64,000 nt of DNA from positions 45,904,336-45,968,335 of the forward strand of contig CM048849.1 in assembly GCA_026545225.1 (NCBI GenBank). The letters run 5' to 3'. Under the pieces are notes generated by a model, which searched no databases, was not told the origin of the DNA, and saw only the letters and a list, made by a program, of their open reading frames with translations. Positions 1 to 11,130 of the stretch are shown here, piece after piece; within the stretch, counting starts at the first letter, position 1, and each line of letters opens with the position of its first letter. A program made the position numbers and the translations under genes. The stretch comes from Cornus controversa (Eukaryota > Streptophyta > Magnoliopsida > Cornales > Cornaceae).

Positions 1-11
1 TGAGATCGGAA

Positions 12-443
12 ATGGCGAGGAAAAGAACCTCTCCGGAGTCGACTCTGCTGAGTTCGGGGCCATTTGACAACGCTTTCAGTGCTTCCACCACTTGTGAAGG
101 CCAGAACAGTGACGACGAACGGAGCACCAGTGGCAAGTACGGTAGTATCGACTTCAAGTCTTCCCGATCTTCCATTCTCTCTGTATATCCGTCTCTTGAT
201 ATATATAAACACAAATTACATACAGTTATTTCGACTTCTCCCTCTCTTTCTCTGGGAAAATTATTTTCTCTGATTCTCCCTCTGGTCTCTTACAAGTACG
301 GTGATAGAGGTTACTGTCCCATATATGGGATTCGGATGGGGAGGTCGTTGGTTTTGGAAGAACCACTCTTTTTGGATCCAATGCAAATGCCCGACCCGTT
401 AAAAATGATATTAGAAGATATGGTTCGATCTCAATTACGGTGA
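12..443 (+). other. Unrecognised ORF at left edge (143 codons)
   Basis: An open frame starts with ATG at 12 and stops at 443. The first 40 or so codons are GC-richer than the surroundings and read like a real N-terminus, rich in Ser, Thr and acidic residues (MARKRTSPES...). From about residue 45 the composition turns AT-rich and resembles intron or intergenic DNA, so the true exon may end near 137-145. I do not recognise the family and see no domain, signal peptide or membrane segment. It could be the first exon of a gene, or a captured gene piece stranded among repeats, since nothing gene-like follows for several kb. Confidence 0.25.
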
Positions 444-1330
444 AGTGGTGTTTTGTTCGGGAAAAAATCTATAATGTGTATTTAGACTATGTGAATCTCG
501 ATCGAACATTTTGTACACGTGCAGTAAATATATGCATATATATATATATATATATATATGATACTATTCGAAGATACAGTGAAACTTGCACTAACATACT
601 TAAATCATGTAAATTAAAATTAAAATTTTATTATCACACTCAAAACATTCAAAAATATTACAAGAGACTCAAACGCATTAATTAAAACACTCAAAATTAT
701 TTTCATTATGTAATATTGGTAATATAAACTCACTTGTTAAAAAAATAAAATTATAATTCACGTGAAAGAAATTAAGTATAAACTATAAGAAATTAAAAAA
801 TATAATTCTAACAATTCTTAAACAATCTATTTCTATTATTTTGAAATTTCTCAACACCTATCCTTTTTATATTTCTGAGTTCTTGTTCAAATAAATCATT
901 CTCAAGTGAAACTTTTTTGATAGCTGCCACTACAAAACTATTTTTGACTATGTCATTTTTACTGTTGTCTATCTTGATCATAGATTTTTATTTGCAACTT
1001 GTCACTTTGTCGTAAAATTCATTCATCTCCTTATCCTACAAAAACAACGAATTTATTGTAGTAATATTGATACATTTCAAATGAATTGTTTTATCCATAA
1101 ATTTGATGAGTGAGAAAAAAGTATTACCTGACTTTTTAACTGTATTAGCTCATTTAAAAGACAATTTATTAATGATTGAGAATCATCAAATATTATTAGA
1201 TATGCATTACTTGTTATATCTTTGACTCAAAATTGAATCATAAATCTGCATAAATGAATATACTTCATTGATACATAATAATAAAGAATTACATATTTGT
1301 CATATTGTAATTTTTTTTTTTTAAATAGAA
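444..1330. other. AT-rich intergenic DNA with a TA microsatellite
   Basis: No gene is seen. A (TA)n run lies at about 535-559. Around 940-1040 the minus strand has weak further reading-frame remnants that may belong to the tail of the RPA-like pseudogene to the right, but I cannot align them confidently. Confidence 0.5.
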
Positions 1331-2265
1331 TGTTTAAAGATATAATAATACATTTGAAAGCATTTAGTGTCTTTTATTTTGCAATTAGTACAACTAAGTC
1401 CATCATTTCGTACTTCAACTTTCTTCTTGCATTACTTACATGCATTGTACCATGGCTCGGATGCATTTTTAATCTCTATAATTCTTACTTCAAAAAAGTA
1501 ATGTGTTTTCTGCAAGTTGAGTGACAAAATATATTTTTTTAACAAAATTTAATTATAATCACGCAATAAAATAAAGAAAAATTAAATGAATATATAAAAT
1601 AATAATAATAATTTAATACCTTGAATGTCATTGCGGATTTTTCAATTATGTCTTCAAGCAGGTGTTTTTCAGCCTCTTCGAATAATTGATATTTTGAACT
1701 TGACGTTTTCTTCAAACTTGTCAAAGCATAATAAATTATTAGAACAATATATTGTTTATATGTACAAATACACAGACACAATCAATGATTAGACCTTATT
1801 ATGGGTTTCATGAATAAAGAAAGTTATAATTTTTGTTTATTTTCTGTTTGATTTTTTAACTATTGATACTCGATTAGCTTCCACCAATCATATCCTACTA
1901 GTCATGACATTATTTAAGTAAAATAAATAATTAAAACTTAATGTAAGTAAGAAGAAATAAATAACCAACCAATATCGTAATGCTTTGACTTTTTCAATTT
2001 TCATGTTAATTTGTAATGTAGATCCGATTGTGTTTGAAAACTCAAACCTAAAATATAATATAATTTTTTATTTTATGTTCATTAAGATGTAATAAATAAT
2101 ATAAAGTGAATAATCTCAATATTGTGTAATAAGTTACATTTGAATATGTTGATTGACAAATGTATAAGTGTAATAACATGTCTTTCGATTATTAGTTTCA
2201 TTATCAAATTTTCTTTATTTTCAACAAGATCGTCCCACAATGTCAAAGTAATCATTCTTGAACTG
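1330..2265 (-). pseudogene. RPA70-like (replication protein A large subunit) pseudogene fragment
   Basis: Three exon-like pieces lie in order on the minus strand. Piece one (about 2262-2115) reads RMITLTLWDDLVEN... followed by ...IERHVITLIHLSIN, the OB-fold signature of plant RPA1-like proteins (I-T-L-T-L-W-D-D-L, then the residues before the strand that normally reads PVIAI). Piece two (about 1740-1622) reads ...FEEAEKHLLEDIIEK then AMTFK and ends at a GT donor. Piece three starts after a CAG acceptor at 1509 and reads FFEVRIIEIKNASEPWYNAC, then a zinc-ribbon pattern with Cys pairs (C-x2-C ... C-x2-C). An in-frame TAA sits between the first two ribbon cysteines, and I find no start or end of the protein, so it is called a pseudogene. 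RPA1-like genes are multicopy in plants, and plant Helitrons carry RPA-like genes, so a transposon passenger is possible. Confidence 0.6.
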
Positions 2266-3060
2266 TTATTTAAAATAATTAGTTCAATAATTTATAATGG
2301 TAATTATGAACATTTATGTAGTATTATAATGACGTACCTCATATCCGTTATAATGATGTGTCGCAATTTTGATGTCCATTATTCTTCTTAACTATGTTGA
2401 ATGCAAGACATGTTTCAATAATGATTCTCAAAGCATCTAGTAATAGTAAAAATTAAACTTATAGATTTATATAGAAGAGAAAGTATATTTAAGCAGAGTA
2501 AAGAGTTAAAATAAAACAAATCTATAGTCTTTTTTTTACCATTAGGAATGAAATGTAAGAGAAATAATAAATAGAATTATAAAATTTATAAAAATAAGAT
2601 TTATAAAATTTTTGTTAGGGATGAATTTGAATCACAATATTTCACTAAATTACAAAATCTAATTCACATCCAGATTTACATCAACTTCCATATATAAGGC
2701 TAAAATTTTATACTCCCATAATTAATTTTTTTTTCATTCTTAGTCATATCATTTGATAAAAGTATTCTGTCAAATCTCTTCAGCTTACAATTTTTGCTAG
2801 TTCAAATTCGAAAATTAAGTAGGAATACTTGCCCAAAAAATGGGGAAAAAAAATAAGAATTGAAAATAAATAATTCCATTAAAAGAATAGATTTTGCCAT
2901 TTATTAAGTTCATATTATCCTTATTTATCCACGTCAATCTTTACAAAATAAACTACAAAATAAATTAATAGAGAACCATATAGATATAATATAATGTGTG
3001 TGTCTATATATAAAACTTAAATCCCAACTGAACTAATTTTATAATTATAAAATTATTTAT
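2266..3060. other. AT-rich intergenic DNA
   Basis: I see no gene, clear repeat or RNA gene. Short open frames are AT-rich chance frames. Confidence 0.4.
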
Positions 3061-3064
3061 TTCT

Positions 3065-3320
3065 AGCAGTTGCATCAAAAGTCAAAAAAAATAGAGGGCA
3101 AAGAGATGCATATTATATATAAACGAAATTTATTATAAAACAAAAGCTTATAGCAGTTGCATTAAAAGTAAAAAAAACAGAGGACAAAGATATACATATT
3201 ATATATAACTTTATTCTCTTGCCACAATTCAAAAGTCCAAAAACAGAAGGCAAATAGATACATATTATATATAAATTCATTGTCTTGTCACAAATTCAAA
3301 AAATAGAGGGCAAAGAGCAG
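3065..3320. repeat. Degenerate tandem array, about 75-95 bp unit, three to four copies
   Basis: The phrase 'agaggacaaagatacatattatatataa' recurs with variation near 3095, 3178, 3245 and (partially) 3305, each copy preceded by 'agcagttgcat' or 'caaaag' plus an A-run. The copies differ by substitutions and small indels, so the array is old. Confidence 0.65.
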
Positions 3321-4119
3321 TAACACAAATTTAATTACTTTGAAAATAACAGAAAAAAAATCATTATAAACTTATGTTTACAATTAAAAGAAATAAATCT
3401 AAAACCCTCTAACTTTGCATTAGGATTATATATTGATGAACATATAAGGAGATACATAATTTTCGAAGTACAGAGATGATACAACCAACCAATCAAATTG
3501 ATTCTATTCATCCTAAAAGTTTGAATCAAAACCAAAACCCTTTCACCAATAATTAGTTACAGATCTTTAAATTTGTCCAAGTGAAATTGGTACCACAAAA
3601 TTATAACTCTAAGCCTATGAAAAATAGTAAAACACAAATAATTATTTCATTTTCAATAATAGGGATGGCACAGGCATGAATCAATTTTCAAAAAGAAACA
3701 ACAAATAATAGAAATCAAATCACCCATAAGTAACCTTCTAAAAAAAAATAAAAGAAAAGTAGTCATAAACAACGTGTTTGTGCTGGTGGTTGCTTGCTGT
3801 TTAGTATATATTACAATTATTCAAAAAGTGACCTCACATATTAAACAGATCGGATTCTTATCGTCTAATCAAATTTGATAATTATTTATGATTAAATGTG
3901 TGTCTGATTTATTAATCAGATATTCAATTCGATAACATGACAAATTATAGATGTAATTTTTTGTTAAAAAAATTTGATTTCAAAAGCTAATAGCAAACAA
4001 TTAGTAGAAAAAAAAATAAAGAAAATAACTCACGTGTAAGCCGAGATGACACCGAATTGAATGGTTGTTGATAAGATCTGAGAGGAAGCTAAGAGTCGCG
4101 TTGAGAGCCGTGTTGCTTG
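3321..4119. other. AT-rich intergenic DNA
   Basis: No gene or sharply bounded repeat is seen between the two tandem arrays. Confidence 0.4.
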
Positions 4120-4525
4120 GGAAAAGGGTTTTGCATGGGTAATTCTATTTTTGGAGGGTCGTAGCCGAGATAAATAGTGATTTTAGGTGTTTAGCGTTTT
4201 GCTTGGGTAATTATATATATTTTTAATTTAAAAATAAAAAAGGAAAGGGAAGAGTCATTATAGGTGTTTAAGGTTTTGCGGGTTATAATTACTTTTTTTA
4301 AAATTTAGAAATAAAAAGAAATGATTTTGCTTGGGAAAAAGTTCTGCTTGGGCAATTATATTTTTTTAATTTCAAATATATAAAGGAAAGGGTTTTGCTT
4401 TTTAAAATTTAGAAATAAAAAGAAAGGGTGTTGCTTGGGTAATTCTATTTTTTTAATTTCAAAATAAAAAAGGAAAGTGTTTTGCTCAAATAATTATATT
4501 TTTTCTAATTTAAAAAAAAAATATA
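4120..4525. repeat. Degenerate tandem array built on 'ttttgcttgggtaatt'
   Basis: At least six diverged units of roughly 50-65 bp each begin with a form of TTTTGCTTGGGTAATT (near 4130, 4197, 4270, 4325, 4392, 4427 and 4480) and continue with a T-run, 'aatttaaaaataaaaa' and 'ggaaaggg'. Unit length varies and orientation is constant. No coding potential. Confidence 0.65.
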
Positions 4526-5088
4526 GTGCACTGAAAGTAAAAAACCTCTATTCAATTGAATAGGTGCACCCATTAACGAGTCAGACTGGACCATTGTGTC
4601 TAATGATGGTTGAGGTTAATCTGAAGGGCTACCAATTTTCCTATAAATACCATATGCGGCAAATGCAAATTATTCATTCAGTCACATTAACCCATATCAA
4701 GAGGGTTCGAACCGCATGGTTAGCCAAGATAAATGAGATTCATTTAAACAATGTTCTCGGAATTAATTTATCCCCTTTTTTTTATTAAAGACCCTCTTAA
4801 CAAGTCATGACTGCTTAAGTTGAAGAACTAAACTTATCAGGTAAATCTAACATGCTAATAAACAAAAATTCACTAAAGGATTTTTAAAACACAAACTTTT
4901 TACTTATGCATGAAAAATTGAAACTGGGTTCACCGCAGTGCTGCTTCCGAACTAATAATGGGACGCATGCTCTCCTTCTGTCACTCTTTCTATATGACAT
5001 ATAATTTGTCATTTTTGCACTTTCATTATATCCCAATCACTCCGACTTTGTGTTATTTAGGTGTTGTTTGATTAATCTGAAAAATAAG
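4526..5088. other. Intergenic DNA, possible decayed promoter or repeat
   Basis: A short frame at 4564-4788 has no recognisable homology. CTATAAATAC at about 4640 resembles a TATA box, but no gene follows, so it may be part of an old repeat. Nothing else is supported. Confidence 0.3.
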
Positions 5089-5090
5089 TA

Positions 5091-5156
5091 CTCATTCCGT
5101 CCCAAAATATATGGTAACAGTTTCTGAAGTACCCATATATTTTGGGACAGAGGTAG
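5091..5156. mobile_element. Very short Stowaway-type MITE (Tc1/mariner)
   Basis: The left end CTCATTCCGTCCCAAAATAT and the inverted right end CTACCTCTGTCCCAAAATAT are near-perfect inverted repeats, matching the classic Stowaway terminus CTCCCTCCGTCCCAAA. A TA dinucleotide flanks each side (5089-5090 and 5157-5158), the expected target duplication. Total length is only 66 bp, so almost nothing but termini remains. Confidence 0.85.
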
Positions 5157-5344
5157 TACTAAAATTTCAAGTGTTGAAGTTTTTAAGTGGTAATTAAAAA
5201 ATAAGTAATTTTTTTACATCTTTTTGAATTTTTTGCATTCAATATTCAATGATAAGTGATGTTTTGTCACTTAAAAAATTTACTCTTTTTTAAGTGGTGT
5301 TCACTATTTTCAGTCATATTCAAATTGTGTTATCAATTACACTT

Positions 5345-5560
5345 AGGAGGGTGTATTTAATTAGATTTTAAAAAATCTAGGTGTATTCAATTCAGACTTT
5401 TAAAGAGTTCATACAAATCTGACAGTATTCAATCAAGACTTTTATAGACTTTTAAAAGAGTCCATACAAATCTTGCAGTATTCAATTAGGTTTTTAAAAA
5501 AGTCTATAAAAGTCTAGGTGTATTCAAAAAGTTATAGATTTTGAAGGATTTCATTAAGTG
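5345..5560. repeat. MITE-like segment with repeated 'gtattcaat' motif
   Basis: The motif GTATTCAATT or close variants occurs near 5350, 5383, 5428, 5482 and 5520, interleaved with variants of 'agacttttaaaagagtccatacaaatct'. This looks like a small transposon derivative or local duplication. I cannot define both ends. Confidence 0.45.
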
Positions 5561-5914
5561 GTGGATTTGATGGTGGAAGTTATAAATACTGAAACCCATA
5601 ACAAATCCAACCTTTCCCCCACATATTTTGGTAATTTTTTTTTCTGCAGAATACGAAAAACCTTTCTCTATTTCAAGGTACAACCATTTTTTCTCTATTG
5701 GCTTTTCTCTATCTTCTCAAATTCTCTAATTTTCTATTAAATTATAATTTAAAAAAGTCACAGTACAAACAAAACAATCAATATATCAAAGATCATCAAT
5801 GTCAAAATTTAGGTCGGTGCATAGTCCAATTAGTACCGCAACACTGAAACCAATAATCGAAATTCAAATGGTGCAGTGGATCTTTTATATATAAACAAAT
5901 ATATCAATTATTAA

Positions 5915-5974
<60 letters not shown>

Positions 5975-7200
5975 AAAGTTTGTGAGGGTGGTATTACTTT
6001 GTCGTTGAAAATAATGGTTCACTAAGGATATGTACTTTCCATACCCACAATCTACACTCTCTTTAATATGAAAACGATTTATTCAAAAGTTATAACGATT
6101 TTCAGTTTATTATATATCAATGCATATACACTTTTACGGATTTACTCTTATATAGATACGCATTTAACATGCTACAATGTTTATATACACCTGTACATAT
6201 TTATACTCATAAGCATACTCATTTAACAAGCCATACATACAATAAAACAAATGTCTATATACCTTCTAAATATACAAAATAAAAAGAAAAATGATTTTTT
6301 ATAGACAATTTCATATGAAAAATACTTTATGGGCATCAAAAGTAGATATTTAGATTCTGTTTAATTTAATTTTTTAAAAACAGTTTTATGTTTTAGATAA
6401 ATGAAAACCCAAAAAGTTGTTAAAAAAAATTGGTTTGTTATAAGTTTTATGAAAATTGTTTTCTAAAAATTCAGTTACAAAAACAAATTATTTGTAGACA
6501 GCTATCATTTATAATTTTTTGAAAATAATTTTTTCAAACACAAGAGCAACAACGAGATAATGCTAATGAATGGAGAGTTAGTATAGCTTTGAATATGTGA
6601 ATAAAAACTAAGGATATGAGTAATGAATGTTAAATATTTTTCTTTAAATTTTGTTTTCAAACTTATTATAAACTTGTCATTATGCTTTTGTGAATGTCAG
6701 TTGTTTTGCGTTTGTTAAATATCTTTTGCTTTTCATGAAAATTATGGTGTACGTCGTAGTAGTAAAATTTTTTTTATAAAAAAAATAACATGTCTATATA
6801 TCCTATCTATCTAATACAATGAGGCAAAAATTAAAAAATATGAAAATATTCCATTTACCATGAATATAACTTTTTTGTCATTAATTATTCTTCGCACCGT
6901 TATGAAAAGAGATATATGTAACTTTGTATAGATTTTTAATAATTCGATTGAATAATTTCAAATAACAGAAATCATAAATTATAACTTATCTATTTTATAT
7001 TATACCTACCTCTTGAACCATTGATTCGGCTTAAAAAATGTCTATTAAAATATTTTTTAAAATTTTAATCGAGAAATGTTTCTCTCTTCAAATTAAGAAC
7101 TAATTGAGTTATCAAACAACAGCATATCTATAACACAAACAATAATACCCTGCCCTACGAGTACCAAGATCTGATTCCCACCAAGGCCAAAAGCAACAAA
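5561..7200. other. AT-rich intergenic DNA with a TA/CA microsatellite
   Basis: A compound (TA)n(CA)n microsatellite spans about 5914-5969. No gene is seen. The last stretch, up to 7382, presumably holds the lumazine synthase promoter and 5'UTR, but no clear TATA box can be singled out. Confidence 0.45.
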
Positions 7201-7382
7201 CATTGCTACATTACATAGGTTGGTCATCTCGAACAGGTTAAGCAGTTGGGGGAGTCAAGGTCGTCTGCTTCAAGTTTCTTTAGTTCCAGTTTTCTAATAC
7301 TACTTTGATTTGTCAACTCTTTTAAGAGTTTAGAACATCATCAAAATCGCCTCCTACCTATTCCTTCGAAGTGGGTATTAAC

Positions 7383-7597
7383 ATGGCTGCTTCATTTGGT
7401 GCCACCACCACCACCACCACCAATTCCTACTCTTTTCTCGCCCACCGCCGTAATTCCAACCCCGGCATCAGATTCTATCCAACCCTTTCTCATGGGTTTT
7501 CTCAGAAAATCACACCAGCACTCGTCTCCTTTCCCTCGACAAATCAGGGTATGTTTTCCCACCTTCTTGTTGATGCGATTTTTCTCTTCTTATTCTT

Positions 7598-7641
<44 letters not shown>

Positions 7642-10600
7642 GTGTATTATTATATTATTGAATTTGTGTTTTTCCCAGAAATGCTACTTGGGTCTCATGT
7701 TGAGGTGGCAAGGAAGGATCGTTTCTTGTCATCGGCATTTGTACAAACAGCTGCTGTTCGACATATGACGGGATCTGTTACTGCAACTGAGGGTCTTCGA
7801 TTTGCTATTGTCAGTATTTTTTCTTCATTCTCTCTTTAATGGTTGGATTGATGCTCTTGGGATTGTCAATGCTTTGGTTTTCCTTGCTGGGTTTGGGACT
7901 TTCAGCTATATGTACACATACATTCATGAATATATATATTTGTATGCCTTTTATTGCTACATTGGTGATAGCCTCATTTCCTACTACCAAGGCTTTGGCT
8001 CAAGTGGTATCTCTTCCTGCTCTCATATGGGAGGTTGAGGTTTAAGTTCCTGTTGGGATATATTGGGTGGTTTGTGAGTTGGGTCCCTGTAAAAAAATGG
8101 GGAAAAAAAAAAAATTCCTTGCTGTTAATGGTTTTGAATTGAGAGAAAATTTTGTATGTTCAGTATTTTTCATTTCGTTGTTACTTATTGTCTGTGTTTG
8201 TTTGCTTTTGAGAATTTTACACCTTAGCTACTAACGGGGTTTGTGACTTGTTTTAATGGTTGCAATTTTGTTACCCTATGAATAACATTTCATTCACCTT
8301 CTAATACTTCTTTGATGTTTTTTCAATGTGCAATTTGTTGGACATGGACTGCCTTTTATGATAAAGGTTGTGGCACGGTTTAATGAGATTGTGACGAAGC
8401 TGCTGTTGGAGGGAGCCGTGGAAACTTTCAAGAAATATTCAGTTAAAGAAGAAGATATTGATGTATGTAGCCATCTATAGTCATTTTCTCAAGTGTTAGC
8501 ACCTATAAATTGGTTTCCTTTGGGTCTGCGTGCCATTGTCATTTGATTTATGCATATGGAGTTTATATATTTCTTGCTTGTCAAATAGCACCACTCCAAA
8601 ATGCTGGGAGATGTTCAAGCCATGAAGCCACTTCTCTATTTCATACAAAAGCAACATAAAATTCTAATTTGGAGAGCTGCAAGGATGGATGGCTTGAAAT
8701 GTCTAATTACCTTCATATCTGATGTTCATGATATGCATGACTGGGACATATAATCCAATTCTGTTTGCTAAAGCTTGGGCTTTATTGAAATTTATTGAGT
8801 GGTTTGAGAACTACAACTCTTACACCAGGCAAATGCATGCATTCTTCTAAATCCAGAAAAACAACTTTTTCACTCATTCTTCTTCTCCCCAAGTTTGGAT
8901 TGCCAAAAGTGTGAATGTTTTTTGGGTTTAACAGCAGCCATTTTGTGCAAAATAGTATATAAAAACAAGTTATTATCCATTCCACCCCTCTCAACAACTG
9001 ACTTAGGTACGACTGAAACTGGGTGATGACTTTAATTCGTCTTTTCCCCCTACTTCCTCATTTTCTTCTCCTTTTGATCTGTTAATTTTATTTTTTTTCC
9101 TTCTTGTTGTTCTTCTCTAAATGTGTCTTTACTTGTCTAATTGCCTTAGTGCACTAGCCTGTACTTCGTAATCTGGTGATGCCTGCAACTTTATACTGTG
9201 TTCTATATTGTACTGCCAGTATGGCCTTATTAAATTAGTTCACTTTCTTATCGTATGTGTATTTTGGATTTCCCTTCCCAAACTTGGGTTTATCTTTTTA
9301 GAAGACAAAGTTATGTCTAATGTATCTTAACTGATTTGGGCTAGGCCATTGGATGTGAATATTTCATCTATCAATTAATATTATTTGTCTTATTCAAATT
9401 TTAGTTGTTCTTTCAAGTGTGATCACCAAAATTATCCTTACTACTTTTCCTTTCATATGGGTTGGTCATGCCTGTCCATGTGTCTGATAATCAAAGAATC
9501 ACCTTTTAGATTATTCATAGCTCCAATTTTTATATTACTTGGTCAAGGAAACCTCAACAGTTTAGTTAAATAGCACCTAGAAGAAGTGAACGGCAAATGC
9601 ATGCATTGCATAAGTTACAATCTTTTTGGGTCGTCATCATGTTAAACCATGTCTCGCTTATTGTTTGTTGGAATCAATTAGGCAATAATGTAGATAAATG
9701 TAACACTAAGTTTATGGTGTTTTCATCCTTCCCTATGTAACATGAACTCAGGAACAAGTATTGGGTGCGGGTGTGTATGTTTTCATCCTTCCCTATGTTA
9801 CATGAACTCGGGAATAGGTATTGGGTGTGGGTGTGGGTGTGTGTCAGACCCACCTAAATCTCAAAACTTAGGACATGGGGACTTTTGCTTGAGATGTGGC
9901 CAAAACTTGGATACAGGTACGTGGACACTTCCTGCACATTTAAATACACATGTTATATAATAGTATATTGTATGATGTTATTATTATTTAAAATATACTT
10001 AATTATCATTTAAATTAAATGGAATGTGGTCAAAAAGGGGATTCCATCTATATCAAAAGTAGGAAGCTCTTCTTTGCTGTTAAATTTGAGTGTTTCTTCT
10101 TCCATCATCTCATGTAAGAGGATTTGGGTGTCCGATTTAGATACATGTGCTAGACACATGTACTAATGTCGTATCTCATCAACGCGGGTACGTCGAGGAG
10201 GATGGGTGTATCCATGTAACGCAGATCCTTCGTTCTTTTGTATGAATAATTTTTTACATGGCATGATTCTTCTCTTCATCCATCAGGTCGTGTGGGTTCC
10301 TGGTAGTTTTGAAATTGGTGTGGTTGCGGAAAGGCTTGGGAAGTCACGAAAATATCAAGCGATTTTGTGTATCGGAGCTGTGGTATGATTTCTTTCTGCA
10401 ATACTATAATCTGGCATTACTGCAAAATTTTATCTGATCATATGCTTATTTTTTCTTGCCCATTTTCTTTTGTTGCTTAACATGCAGTTTGATGAATTTT
10501 TTCTTTTCTTACATGAATCACTTACATACTCATTGGATTTACATGTGTAATGGATCAGACTTTGGCCCTCAAGAATATCAGATCAAATCACATGAGGTGA

Positions 10601-11088
10601 CCTTTGTCGCTAAAGAACATCTATGCATTCTAAGGATTATATTCTCAGTCTCAATTGGTCTCCTAATACATGTTCTCCAATACGCACCAAAGAACCATGT
10701 TTTATGCATGTAGTGTACATTAACTATCACTTCCATAGAGAGAGTTTTCCTTTTTACTTTTCTTCTTCATAATTGTCTTCAAAAGGGAGTTTTCTTGTCG
10801 AGGTCGCACTTATAAGATGTGAAATCTTGGCAGACTTTTGCATGTTAGAAGTACTTAGCATTTTGGGCAATTTGTCCCCCACTCACTGAGGCACTAAATT
10901 GAGTGCACACTGAATAGAAATAAAGTTAATGCTGTAACCCATAGTTTTACCACTTAAATACATTAAATACATTTTTCCTTTTTTTAATGCAATTCTTTAT
11001 TATATATATTCTTATATTTCTCCTCTTCTTCTTTTATCTCACTTACACTAGTACATGAATAGCGTAATTTTTTCCCAGGATTTCAGCA

Positions 11089-11130
<42 letters not shown>

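Noticed and set aside
3065-3320. Possible CRISPR array
   Set aside because: Repeat units are degenerate, AT-rich and without constant repeats separated by unique spacers; this is nuclear plant DNA.
4564-4788. 74-codon frame with a TATA-like box and a tRNA-like GGGTTCGAACC word near 4707
   Set aside because: No protein homology, no matching repeat ends, and no cloverleaf could be drawn, so neither gene, tRNA nor LTR is supported.
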